Of a DNA stretch of 8,682 nucleotides, positions 1-5,790 are shown piece after piece. A program made the position numbers and the translations under genes. Every line of letters starts with the position of its first letter. Position 1 is the first letter of the stretch. Source of the stretch: Phycisphaerae bacterium (GTDB taxonomy: Bacteria > Planctomycetota > Phycisphaerae > UBA1845); assembly GCA_029260155.1 (NCBI GenBank), contig JAJDDU010000332.1, forward strand, positions 1 to 8,682. Reading direction: 5' to 3'. Under the pieces are notes generated by a model. The model made no database searches and had not been told where the DNA came from. It saw nothing but the letters and a program-made list of their open reading frames with translations.

Positions 1-1120
1 CCTCTTCGATTATCTTGATCCACTTCCGGAGTTTTCCTCCGCCGCGTTTCCAAAACCGCCGGCAATTATCCAGGTATTCAATCACAGCCTTCCGTCGTCC
101 TCTCTTGAGGAGTTCTTGAGCAAGGAGAACATTCGGACCAGCGTAGTCTAACTCCGGTGAACCAGGAGTCTTGCCAGCCTTTAGTAAGTACTCTTCGGCC
201 CGCTCGACCTCACCCTTCGTCAACGCCACAAGCCCAAGAACTAGATTGCCATGATGCACTGCGACCCCGTGATCGAGCGTCGCGGGACGGTGTACCGCGG
301 CTTCGAGCAGGTTTTCTCCATATCGCTGCGCTTTCGTGAGGTCTCCGGCCAGATAAGCTGCTCTCGCAAGGTCGGGAAGAATACGCAAACGCTCCGTCGC
401 CGTGAGCTGCGCGAACGCCGCCTCGAACTTAGACATCGCTACTTGAGCTATGTCGCTCTTTATGCCACCGAAGAGACCGATTGCCTTCGACAGGTGAAGG
501 CGCCCAAGATCCTCCAATGCGTGCGTATAAGTGGGATCCGATTCGACCGCTCGTTCAAGGAGTTCGCTTGCGACGACTGGGTTGAAGATCCGAAAGAAAT
601 GCGCGGCGTTGTGCAATACGACAGGCTTAGCTGTTTCCTTTGAAACATGCTCCAACCACAGCCCCTTGGCCTCTGCGTGTGCATCTGGGGCCTTCACTGC
701 GTAGAACCCAGCGTAAGAGTAGCCTGCAATCTCCAAATCCGGACGGTTGCGTATTATCCACATCGCGTGAAGACGATGCTGACTCATATCGTAGTTTGAA
801 CCGCGCCTCTTAAACCAGTGATAGACGAGAAGTCTTGTCCTAACCGAAAGGTCGTCAGGGCTTCGATCCAATTCTGCAGTCGCTTTCTGTGCTTGTTCCG
901 GTGTAAATGCCCGCCCTTCGCGGATCAAAGCGTTTACATCAGAAGCACCCAGGGCGAGGCATGCCTGACCCGCGAGGCCAGAGCAGCACCAGATCACAAA
1001 CAGGAATCCGTTGCGCCGCAGAGGACCGAAGGATTTCCTGCTCAGGGCTGTCGTAGCCTCGCGAAGGAGGCATGAGTATGATCCTAGATACCGCGTCGCG
1101 ATCATTTCAACTGACGTCAT
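1..1120 (-). CDS. TPR-like helical repeat protein, secreted or membrane anchored; C-terminus cut by left edge
   Basis: Reading the minus strand from ATG 1120 gives 373 codons open to the window edge. An in-frame TAA lies upstream, near 1210. An AAGG at 1132-1129 sits 8 bases before the ATG. Residues about 35-60 are hydrophobic (FLFVIWCCSGLAGQACLALG), like a signal peptide or anchor after an unusually long 34-residue lead; no canonical lipobox is seen. The rest is mostly amphipathic helices with TPR-like units, e.g. residues 185-212 (ELLERAVESDP...ALEDLGRLHL) and 255-315. The C-terminal part (AGKTPGSPEL...GPNVLLAQELLKRG) resembles, from memory, a tetratricopeptide family common in Acidobacteria and Planctomycetota whose members end soon after this point, so probably only a short tail is missing. 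Function is unknown; TPR folds usually hold protein partners. Counted rows are near 52% GC and the gene uses ATA, TTA, CTA and AGA codons, unlike its neighbours. Divergent from the permease gene. Confidence 0.85.
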   Translation of the reverse strand, partial: MTSVEMIATRYLGSYSCLLREATTALSRKSFGPLRRNGFLFVIWCCSGLAGQACLALGASDVNALIREGRAFTPEQAQKATAELDRSPDDLSVRTRLLVYHWFKRRGSNYDMSQHRLHAMWIIRNRPDLEIAGYSYAGFYAVKAPDAHAEAKGLWLEHVSKETAKPVVLHNAAHFFRIFNPVVASELLERAVESDPTYTHALEDLGRLHLSKAIGLFGGIKSDIAQVAMSKFEAAFAQLTATERLRILPDLARAAYLAGDLTKAQRYGENLLEAAVHRPATLDHGVAVHHGNLVLGLVALTKGEVERAEEYLLKAGKTPGSPELDYAGPNVLLAQELLKRGRRKAVIEYLDNCRRFWKRGGGKLRKWIKIIEE

Positions 1121-1165
1121 TTCAAGTGCCTTATGGTTGTCAGTGTATTTCCCACGCTTGGCGAA

Positions 1166-1194
1166 AGTGTACTGCTTTGGCGTGAATAGGACAA
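1166..1194 (-). promoter_or_regulatory. Candidate sigma70-type promoter for the minus-strand TPR gene
   Basis: On the minus strand TTGTCC (1194-1189) is followed after 17 bases by TACACT (1171-1166); each box matches four of six consensus bases. It lies about 45 bases upstream of ATG 1120. The -35 overlaps a small inverted repeat GGACA-ATC-TGTCC (1189-1201), which could be an operator. Such matches arise by chance in GC-mixed DNA, so this is a weak call. Confidence 0.3.
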
Positions 1195-1286
1195 TCTGTC
1201 CATTCTGTTAAGCAGCTTCCCGTCGCACGGGCGACAGGGCGATTGGTAGTCATGCATGCTTCCGGCGGGCGTGCTCGGTCTCCGGC

Positions 1287-1319
1287 CGGGAACTGACAGG
1301 GGCTGCCCCTTCCGTCCCG
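1287..1319. repeat. Nested inverted repeat (stem-loop)
   Basis: Outer arms CGGGA (1287-1291) and TCCCG (1315-1319) enclose inner arms AGGGG (1298-1302) and CCCCT (1306-1310) around a CTG loop. The two stems are separated by an asymmetric internal loop of 6 and 4 bases. There is no T-run, so it is not a classical terminator. It could be a REP-like dispersed repeat or part of a leader RNA; only copy number elsewhere in the genome would tell. Confidence 0.45.
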
Positions 1320-1329
1320 TCGCCTTGAC

Positions 1330-1365
1330 GCCACTGGGATCGGTGACGCCGAGGCGCCGAGTGGC
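1330..1365. repeat. Inverted repeat with 6-bp perfect outer arms
   Basis: GCCACT (1330-1335) pairs perfectly with AGTGGC (1360-1365). Inside, after a 5-base bulge, CGGTG (1341-1345) pairs with CGCCG (1355-1359) with one G-U wobble, leaving a 9-base loop. The motif TGACGCC also occurs twice in direct orientation (1326-1332 and 1344-1350). It follows the 1287-1319 stem-loop by only 10 bases, so the two may form one structured element. Confidence 0.45.
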
Positions 1366-1413
1366 ATGACCACGCTTGCGCGGACATGAGTCCAGCCACA
1401 AGAGAAACGCCTC

Positions 1414-1443
1414 TTGACGACGGGCGGCATCTTCAGGGATAAC
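1414..1443 (+). promoter_or_regulatory. Candidate sigma70-type promoter for the permease-glycosyltransferase operon
   Basis: TTGACG (1414-1419, five of six consensus) is followed after 18 bases by GATAAC (1438-1443, four of six). Transcription would begin near 1450, leaving a leader of about 60 bases before ATG 1511. It is the best promoter match I found upstream of the permease. Confidence 0.4.
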
Positions 1444-1451
1444 GGGGGCAG

Positions 1452-1466
1452 ACGCTTGCTAAGCGT
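1452..1466. promoter_or_regulatory. Perfect 6-bp inverted repeat at the predicted transcription start
   Basis: ACGCTT (1452-1457) and AAGCGT (1461-1466) flank a GCT spacer. It begins 9 bases after the candidate -10, where a repressor site would block initiation, and could also form a small hairpin at the 5' end of the mRNA. No cognate regulator is visible in the window. Confidence 0.35.
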
Positions 1467-1510
1467 GCGATCAAAGGCGGCGATAGGGCGGTCAATCGAG
1501 GGACGGTTTC

Positions 1511-2455
1511 ATGCAACTCTGGGCCATCATGGTCGATTCCTTTCGGGACGCGAAGGACCGGAAGATATTCTGGATCATGATTCTCATCAGCTGCGCCATC
1601 GCAGCTGCGATGGCTTGCATCAGCTTCAGCAACAAGGGCGTGGACGTCCTCTTCGGAACGTGGACCTTCGAGACAACCGAATGGTCCATGGGCAACGACG
1701 AATTGCGCGCCAACGTCGTTGCGATCGTTATCGAGCTCATCGCGGACAATTACCTGGGCTGGATCGGGATACTCGTCGCGCTCGTTGCGACGGCGTCGAC
1801 GTTTCCGTCGCTCACCGAATCGGGAAACATCGAAATCGTAGCTTCGAAGCCGATGGCACGGTGGCAACTCTTCCTCGGTCGATACCTCGGAGCCATGGTG
1901 TTCATCCTCTTGCAAGCCATTGTGTTCATCGGGCTGACGTTCCTGGTGATGGGGCTGCGCTGGGACTGTTGGACCTGGGGCTACCTCTGGCTGATACCGT
2001 TGATGGTGTTGCTGTTCAGCTATCTGTTCGCCTTCAGTGCGTTCTTCGGGGTTTGGACGCGGCGTAGCATGACGTCGTTGATGCTGACCATCGTGGCGTG
2101 GTTTTCGATCTTCGCCGTTCAAACGACGCACGGCCTACTGTTGAACAGCCCGCAGGCGGACAAGACCGGATCGTGGACCAAAATCTCCACCGCGGTGCAG
2201 TGGTTCATCCCCAAGACGCAAGACATCCCCACCATCGCGAGCAAACTCGTCGGCGATAGGCGCGTGGTCGACGTTATCGACTTTGAAAGCGCCGGCATGA
2301 CCGACCACGACCGCGGACAGATCCGCCACGCCGCCCAAAGCGATCGCGAGTGGGTGGCCAAGTTGAGCCCCGCTGAGTCCATCGGATCGTCCCTTGCCGT
2401 CGAGCTTGCGGTGATCTTGCTCGGGATGTGGCATTTCAATCGCCGTGATTTTTAG
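1511..2455 (+). CDS. ABC-2 / NosY-type transporter permease
   Basis: 314 residues, likely an inner-membrane permease of an ABC exporter. Hydrophobic segments are visible at about 20-38, 80-98, 125-148, 157-181, 187-208 and 291-307, which fits the six-helix ABC-2 fold. The cytoplasmic-looking stretch IEIVASKPMARWQLFLGRYLG (107-127) resembles the SKP-x-x-R-W loop typical of NosY-like permeases, and the protein ends in the family-like FNRRDF. A hydrophilic loop of about 80 residues (210-290), with a WFIPKTQDI motif, precedes the last helix. The start is well supported: GAGGGA at 1498-1503 lies 7 bases before ATG 1511. An ABC-2 permease needs an ATP-binding subunit, but none is encoded here: upstream is a divergent unrelated gene and downstream, after 3 bases, a glycosyltransferase. 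The substrate is unknown; the partner gene hints at a glycoconjugate, but NosY-like permeases serve varied roles. Confidence 0.85.
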   Translation: MQLWAIMVDSFRDAKDRKIFWIMILISCAIAAAMACISFSNKGVDVLFGTWTFETTEWSMGNDELRANVVAIVIELIADNYLGWIGILVALVATASTFPSLTESGNIEIVASKPMARWQLFLGRYLGAMVFILLQAIVFIGLTFLVMGLRWDCWTWGYLWLIPLMVLLFSYLFAFSAFFGVWTRRSMTSLMLTIVAWFSIFAVQTTHGLLLNSPQADKTGSWTKISTAVQWFIPKTQDIPTIASKLVGDRRVVDVIDFESAGMTDHDRGQIRHAAQSDREWVAKLSPAESIGSSLAVELAVILLGMWHFNRRDF

Positions 2456-2458
2456 CCC

Positions 2459-3562
2459 GTGTTCGACCCGCGCATCACCTATGTGATCACCGATCTTCAC
2501 ACGGGCGGCGTGCCGCTACACCTCCTGAGGCTTGCCACCGGCGTGCGCGAACGCGGCTTCAACCCCAGTGTCGTGAGCTTGGCACCCGGCGGCGCCGTCG
2601 CGGATCAGCTGCGCATCCAGGGTATCCCGACCTGTTCCTGCAACGCCGCCGCCGCGCGCGATCTTCCCGCCATCTGGCGATTGGCGCGACACCTGCGCAG
2701 TTTGCAGCCCGACATCGTGCATTCGCTTCTCTTTCACGCCAACGTCGCATCGCGCCTTGCGATTCGCCTCGCCGGTATCGCCCCCGACAGGCTGATTTGC
2801 GAGATCCAAACCGTGGAGGTCGAACGACGCTGGCATCTCCTTGTCGGCGGATTGACCCATTCGCTGGGCCGCTGCGTTGTAGGGAACTCTCCTTCGGTCG
2901 TGGAGCATCTGCAGCGCAGAGCGCACATGTCACCGGACAGGCTGCGGTGCATTCCGGGCGGCGTCGACGTCGATCGCATCGCAGATGCGCCGCCCGCGAA
3001 TCGCGAAGAACTGGGGATTCCGCAATCAAAGCGCGTCGTGCTGTGGATCGGCCGACTCGATCCCGTGAAGGGGCTCGATGGTCTAGTAGACGCCTTCACC
3101 ACCGTTGTCGAAGCGTGCGACGCAACACTCCTGCTCGCCGGCGAAGGCGCCTACGAAGCCGCAGTACGCCGACGGATCGAACACAACAAACTCAAGGAAC
3201 ATGTGCACTTGCTCGGGCGGCGGTCCGACGTCGCCAGCCTGCTCAAGCTGGCCGATGTGTTTGTTCTTCCGTCGCGCACGGAGGGAATGCCAAACGCAAT
3301 TCTCGAAGCTATGGCGGCGCGCTGTCCGGTGGTCACGACCGACGTTCCGGGGTGTCACGACCTTGTCACTCACGAGCGCACCGGCCTGCTCGTAGAATAT
3401 GGAAACACCCACGATCTGTCGGCTGGAATCCTCCGTTTGCTCGGCGATCATCCGCTCGTGGCGCGCCTCACGAACGACGCCGACCGTCACGTCCGCGACC
3501 ATTTTACGCTCGACCGTTGCGTGGATCGTTACGTCGCCATGTACCGCGAATCGCTGGCCTAA
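2459..3562 (+). CDS. GT4-family (GT-B fold) glycosyltransferase
   Basis: 367 residues from GTG 2459. It should transfer a sugar from a nucleotide donor to a lipid-linked, polysaccharide or protein acceptor on the cytoplasmic face. The N-terminal acceptor domain opens with a beta strand then DLHTGGVPLHLLRLA (residues 12-26), the usual Gly-rich start of GT4 enzymes. The C-terminal donor domain shows PGGVDVDRI (166-174), GRLDPVKG (198-205), LLAGEG (225-230), and the E-x7-E motif in PSRTEGMPNAILEAMA (E275, E283), followed by PVVTTDVPG. Length is normal for the family. The start is only 3 bases after the permease stop codon and has no clear Shine-Dalgarno sequence, suggesting translational coupling. 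Which sugar and acceptor it uses cannot be read from sequence. A surface polysaccharide or glycolipid role fits the permease partner, but this is inference. Confidence 0.9.
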   Translation: MFDPRITYVITDLHTGGVPLHLLRLATGVRERGFNPSVVSLAPGGAVADQLRIQGIPTCSCNAAAARDLPAIWRLARHLRSLQPDIVHSLLFHANVASRLAIRLAGIAPDRLICEIQTVEVERRWHLLVGGLTHSLGRCVVGNSPSVVEHLQRRAHMSPDRLRCIPGGVDVDRIADAPPANREELGIPQSKRVVLWIGRLDPVKGLDGLVDAFTTVVEACDATLLLAGEGAYEAAVRRRIEHNKLKEHVHLLGRRSDVASLLKLADVFVLPSRTEGMPNAILEAMAARCPVVTTDVPGCHDLVTHERTGLLVEYGNTHDLSAGILRLLGDHPLVARLTNDADRHVRDHFTLDRCVDRYVAMYRESLA

Positions 3563-3581
3563 GTGCCACAGTGTGACACTT
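3561..3581. repeat. Near-perfect 21-bp palindrome overlapping the glycosyltransferase stop codon
   Basis: Arms AAGTGCCACA (3561-3570) and TGTGACACTT (3572-3581) flank a single central G; nine of ten positions are complementary. The first AA belongs to the TAA stop (3560-3562). A further TGTCACAC at 3607-3614 is an exact inverse of GTGTGACA at 3571-3578. No T-run follows, so a factor-binding site is as plausible as a terminator hairpin. Confidence 0.5.
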
Positions 3582-3866
3582 CATGGTTCGCGGCGACGGC
3601 TCCCCATGTCACACGCATGTTTGGCAAATGAGCGGGTGTTAGTTGCAACAAGGGCCGAGCGAATCGCCGGCAAAACCGACACGCCCACCACCCGTCGTTG
3701 GTGTTCGGAAGCGGAACACAAGCCCTGGGTCGAACGCCCCATTCCCCGATTTATGAACGAATTCCCGAGATTATGTTTGCAAGTGGGCGATAGTGGGTTA
3801 GTATCCCACGATCTGAAGCGTCGTGTTGCTTGAGATCGGTTGAGACGGGCTTGGTGGGCGGAAACG
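3563..3866. other. Intergenic region between glycosyltransferase and mraZ
   Basis: About 300 bases without a supported gene. Beyond the palindrome at its left end it contains an imperfect stem-loop at 3676-3708 (CCGA+CAC pairing with GTG+TCGG, one bulged T) and, at the right end, the mraZ promoter with its GTGGG boxes and a leader of about 55 bases. Frames running through on the minus strand would cross the mraZ promoter and start and look like shadows. Confidence 0.6.
3777..3804 (+). promoter_or_regulatory. mraZ promoter with two MraZ boxes in its spacer
   Basis: GTGGG occurs at 3783-3787 and again at 3793-3797, a 10-bp period, with a degenerate TGTTT one period upstream (3774-3778) and an inverted TCCCA one period downstream (3804-3808). 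MraZ proteins are known to bind TGGG-type direct repeats spaced this way upstream of their own gene. A weak TTGCAA (3777-3782) and TAGTAT (3799-3804), 16 bases apart, would bracket the boxes, so MraZ binding would block RNA polymerase. Box identity is strong; the exact -35/-10 assignment is less certain. Confidence 0.65.
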
Positions 3867-4355
3867 ATGATCTTCACGGATGCATTTGAACGGAGCATCG
3901 ACGAGAAGAACCGCTTGCAGATCCCCGCGCCGTATCGCAACGCGTTGGATCCGGATCGGCAGGGGGCTGCGTTGTTCGTGGTTCCCGGCGAGCGGGACAA
4001 CACGCTTTCGCTCTACCCGGAGAAGTACTTCGAGGAGAAGGTCGCTTCGATGGGGACGGACGAGGTGGCCGGCAGCGACGCGCTCGATTTCGAGCAGATG
4101 TTCTTCTCGGTGGCGAGTCGGGTCGAGATGGACAAGCAAGGCCGACTCGTGCTGCCGGAGCGGCAACTAGCGATGACGGATTTGGGGAAAGACATCTACG
4201 TCACGGGAGCGCATTACCGGTTGGACGTGTGGAAGAAAGACGACTACGAGGCATTCCTGCGGGAGATCGCTTCTCGCAGGGGCAAGCTGACTTATTTTCT
4301 GCGGTCGCCAGGCCGGGGTGGCGCGACGGATCGCGCTGCGGAGGCTGGCACGTAA
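3867..4355 (+). CDS. mraZ: Transcriptional regulator MraZ
   Basis: 162 residues, a little longer than the usual 140-155. MraZ is a DNA-binding, nucleoid-associated repressor that controls the dcw cluster, acting as a ring-shaped oligomer of double AbrB-like folds. Both swapped-hairpin halves are visible: FERSIDEKNRLQIPAPYR with D12-x3-R16, and SRVEMDKQGRLVLPE with D89-x3-R93, the conserved D-x3-R signatures that contact DNA. LGKDIYVTGAHYRLDVWKKDDYEAF matches the end of the second half. The C-terminal tail of about 20 residues is Gly/Ala/Arg-rich and probably disordered. I chose ATG 3867 over an upstream in-frame TTG at 3840 because homologues begin at this point; a weak GGGCGGA lies just before it. 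It is the first gene of the cluster and should repress its own promoter through the GTGGG boxes at 3783-3797. Confidence 0.93.
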   Translation: MIFTDAFERSIDEKNRLQIPAPYRNALDPDRQGAALFVVPGERDNTLSLYPEKYFEEKVASMGTDEVAGSDALDFEQMFFSVASRVEMDKQGRLVLPERQLAMTDLGKDIYVTGAHYRLDVWKKDDYEAFLREIASRRGKLTYFLRSPGRGGATDRAAEAGT

Positions 4356-4359
4356 GACT

Positions 4360-4374
4360 GTGGGCAATCGTGGG
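4360..4374 (+). promoter_or_regulatory. Second MraZ-box-like pair downstream of mraZ
   Basis: GTGGGCAATCGTGGG starts 4 bases after the mraZ stop codon. It matches the box pair in the mraZ promoter (GTGGGCGATAGTGGG, 3783-3797) at 13 of 15 positions and has the same 10-bp period. No convincing -35/-10 pair brackets it. It may be a second operator for the rest of the cluster. Confidence 0.5.
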
Positions 4375-4469
4375 ATGGTTGTGGCATGGATGCTGCCGCC
4401 TCCCGCACCTTGTTTGTGACGTGATTGAGGAAGTTAATGGAATTGAGTTTGCACCGCTCGCGACGCTGA

Positions 4470-4485
4470 GACGAAAGGATTCGTC
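4470..4485. repeat. Perfect hairpin with AGGA loop
   Basis: GACGAA (4470-4475) and TTCGTC (4480-4485) enclose the tetraloop AGGA. There is no T-run after it and no start codon at a sensible distance, so it is more likely part of a folded leader than a ribosome site or terminator. Confidence 0.4.
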
Positions 4486-4556
4486 GGTCCGCGGGATTAC
4501 GGAATCGGGTGGAAAGACTTGTTGGATGATGGAATCACAACATCGACGCTCAAGTG

Positions 4557-4570
4557 CCCCGCTTGCGGGG
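4557..4570. repeat. Perfect GC-rich hairpin
   Basis: CCCCGC (4557-4562) and GCGGGG (4565-4570) are perfect inverse arms around TT; in RNA this would form five base pairs and a CTTG tetraloop. It is very stable for its size but lacks a trailing T-run. It sits midway in the mraZ-rsmH gap. Confidence 0.4.
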
Positions 4571-4754
4571 TCAGTGTCGCGGGACTTGATCGGTCGGCCA
4601 ATCGTGGACGTGGCGCGCGTTCCGGGGTTGGCAACAAGACGGATCAGCGGGGTCGTTCCCGTGCTCGCGACGCAATTGTGTCTGTGTGCATGCCGTCGTC
4701 AGGGTCTTTGCGTATGTGGTACACCTTTGATTCCGCCGGGGCAGAGTCGTCGCC

Positions 4755-5720
4755 ATGGAAGGTTGGCGCAAACCCCCGGTCGGTGCTTGGTTGGAAGTCG
4801 TGTCGGATTACGATGAACGACACATTCCAGTTCTTCGCGAGCATGTGCTAGAGCTACTGGCGCCGGTTGCGGGGGATGTTGTTCTGGATCTGACGGTGGG
4901 TCTGGGCGGACACGCCCGAATGCTCGCGGAGGCGATTGGATCTGAGGGCGTGATGATCGGTTTGGATGTCGATGCTGGCAACCTGGCCACGGCCCGACAG
5001 CGGCTCGGTGACGCGCCGTGCAGGGTCGTTCTCGAACGAGAAAACTTCACCCAATTCGACGACGTACTGAGTACCCACGACGTTGATCGCGTCGACGTGC
5101 TGCTGGCTGACCTTGGCGTGAGTTCTTTGCAGCTGGACGACGCGGAGCGCGGGTTCTCGTTTCGGCGCGAAGGCCCGCTGGACATGCGGTTGGACCCCGA
5201 TTCCGAGAAGAAGGCCGTCGATCTGGTGAACGCGATGCGTGAGGACGCGCTGTCGGATCTGATTTACTTCAACTCTCAAGAACGATTCAGCCGGCGCATC
5301 GCGAAGCGCATCTGCCAAGTACGCCGCGAAGGGCGCATCACGACGACGACGCAGTTGGCTGAGGTGGTGTGCAGTGCGCTCGGCGTTCGGGCGGATTCGC
5401 ACAAAAGCAAAACGCATCCGGCGACCCGCGTTTTTCAGGCGTTTCGGATCGCCGTGAACGATGAGCTCGGCGCGCTGGAGACGATGCTGAAGAAGGCGCC
5501 GGACTATCTGAACCCGGGTGGGCGCATCGGTGTCATTGCGTTTCACAGCCTTGAGGATGGGTTGGTGAAGCGCGACTTCCGGCAACGCAGGAACGACGGT
5601 GTCTATGACGTCGTGACCAAGCGTCCGGTGATCGCCGGTCCGGAAGAACGAGAAATAAACCGTCGGTCGCGCAGCGCGAAACTGCGTGTGGCCCGGCGGT
5701 GCGACGAGGAGGGGAAATAG
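4755..5720 (+). CDS. rsmH: 16S rRNA (cytosine(1402)-N4)-methyltransferase RsmH
   Basis: 321 residues from ATG 4755; also known as MraW. It uses S-adenosylmethionine to methylate N4 of C1402 in the 16S rRNA decoding centre. Family blocks appear in order: HIPVLREHVLELL (23-35), the SAM-binding loop VLDLTVGLGGHA (43-54), a variant of the usual DGTLGGGGH, DLGVSSLQLDDAERGFSF (119-136), PLDMRLD (141-147), RVFQAFRIAVNDELGALE (225-242), GVIAFHSLED (259-268), and the terminal RSRSAKLRVA (305-314). Length is normal. The start is uncertain: homology begins near residue 20, and TTG 4791 or GTG 4800 are in-frame alternatives; none has a good Shine-Dalgarno sequence. It is separated from mraZ by about 400 bases but is followed closely by the LysM gene, so it probably heads the downstream transcription unit. 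Confidence 0.93.
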   Translation: MEGWRKPPVGAWLEVVSDYDERHIPVLREHVLELLAPVAGDVVLDLTVGLGGHARMLAEAIGSEGVMIGLDVDAGNLATARQRLGDAPCRVVLERENFTQFDDVLSTHDVDRVDVLLADLGVSSLQLDDAERGFSFRREGPLDMRLDPDSEKKAVDLVNAMREDALSDLIYFNSQERFSRRIAKRICQVRREGRITTTTQLAEVVCSALGVRADSHKSKTHPATRVFQAFRIAVNDELGALETMLKKAPDYLNPGGRIGVIAFHSLEDGLVKRDFRQRRNDGVYDVVTKRPVIAGPEEREINRRSRSAKLRVARRCDEEGK

Positions 5721-5790
5721 AAGCACTGAGCAACCCGGGGGAGTGCGGCCCCTGGGCGATAGGAGATGGCTGCGAAAGGGAACGTTGACG

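Larger units (their letters stand above)
1121..1510. other. Divergent intergenic region with candidate promoters and stem-loops
   Basis: About 390 bases without a convincing gene separate the minus-strand TPR gene from the permease gene. Open frames here on either strand have no recognisable protein and no good ribosome site. It holds a candidate promoter for each flanking gene and stem-loops at 1222-1235 (GTCGC/GCGAC), 1287-1319, 1330-1365 and 1452-1466. Confidence 0.6.
4356..4754. other. Long mraZ-rsmH intergenic region with box pair and hairpins
   Basis: About 400 bases lie between mraZ and rsmH, which are usually nearly adjacent. It holds a second GTGGG box pair (4360-4374), a perfect hairpin at 4470-4485 (GACGAA, loop AGGA, TTCGTC) and another at 4557-4570 (CCCCGC-TT-GCGGGG). 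Open frames pass through, but none has a convincing start, ribosome site or known family. It could be a structured leader, a small RNA or a separate promoter region for rsmH; I do not recognise any RNA family. Confidence 0.55.

Noticed and set aside
251..643. 130-codon + frame in the left region
   Set aside because: It lies inside the minus-strand TPR gene, which reads open for 373 codons and has TPR-like features.
1433..2131. 232-codon minus-strand frame opposite the permease
   Set aside because: The product is a His/Arg/Pro/Gln-rich shadow with no family features; the + strand permease has clear motifs and a ribosome site.
2797..3576. 259-codon + frame inside the glycosyltransferase
   Set aside because: Arg/Ser-rich shadow product; the GT4 frame carries all motifs.
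3851..3861. Extra TGGG near 3855 as a further MraZ box
   Set aside because: It is not in 10-bp register with the other boxes and overlaps the likely ribosome site of mraZ.
3581..4003. 140-codon minus-strand frame across the mraZ promoter
   Set aside because: It runs over the mraZ promoter and start and its product resembles no known protein.
4519..4851. 110-codon open frame containing a zinc-ribbon-like CPACG
   Set aside because: It begins at a TTG with no ribosome site, overlaps the well supported rsmH gene by nearly 100 bases, and only one CxxC is present. The motif is probably chance.
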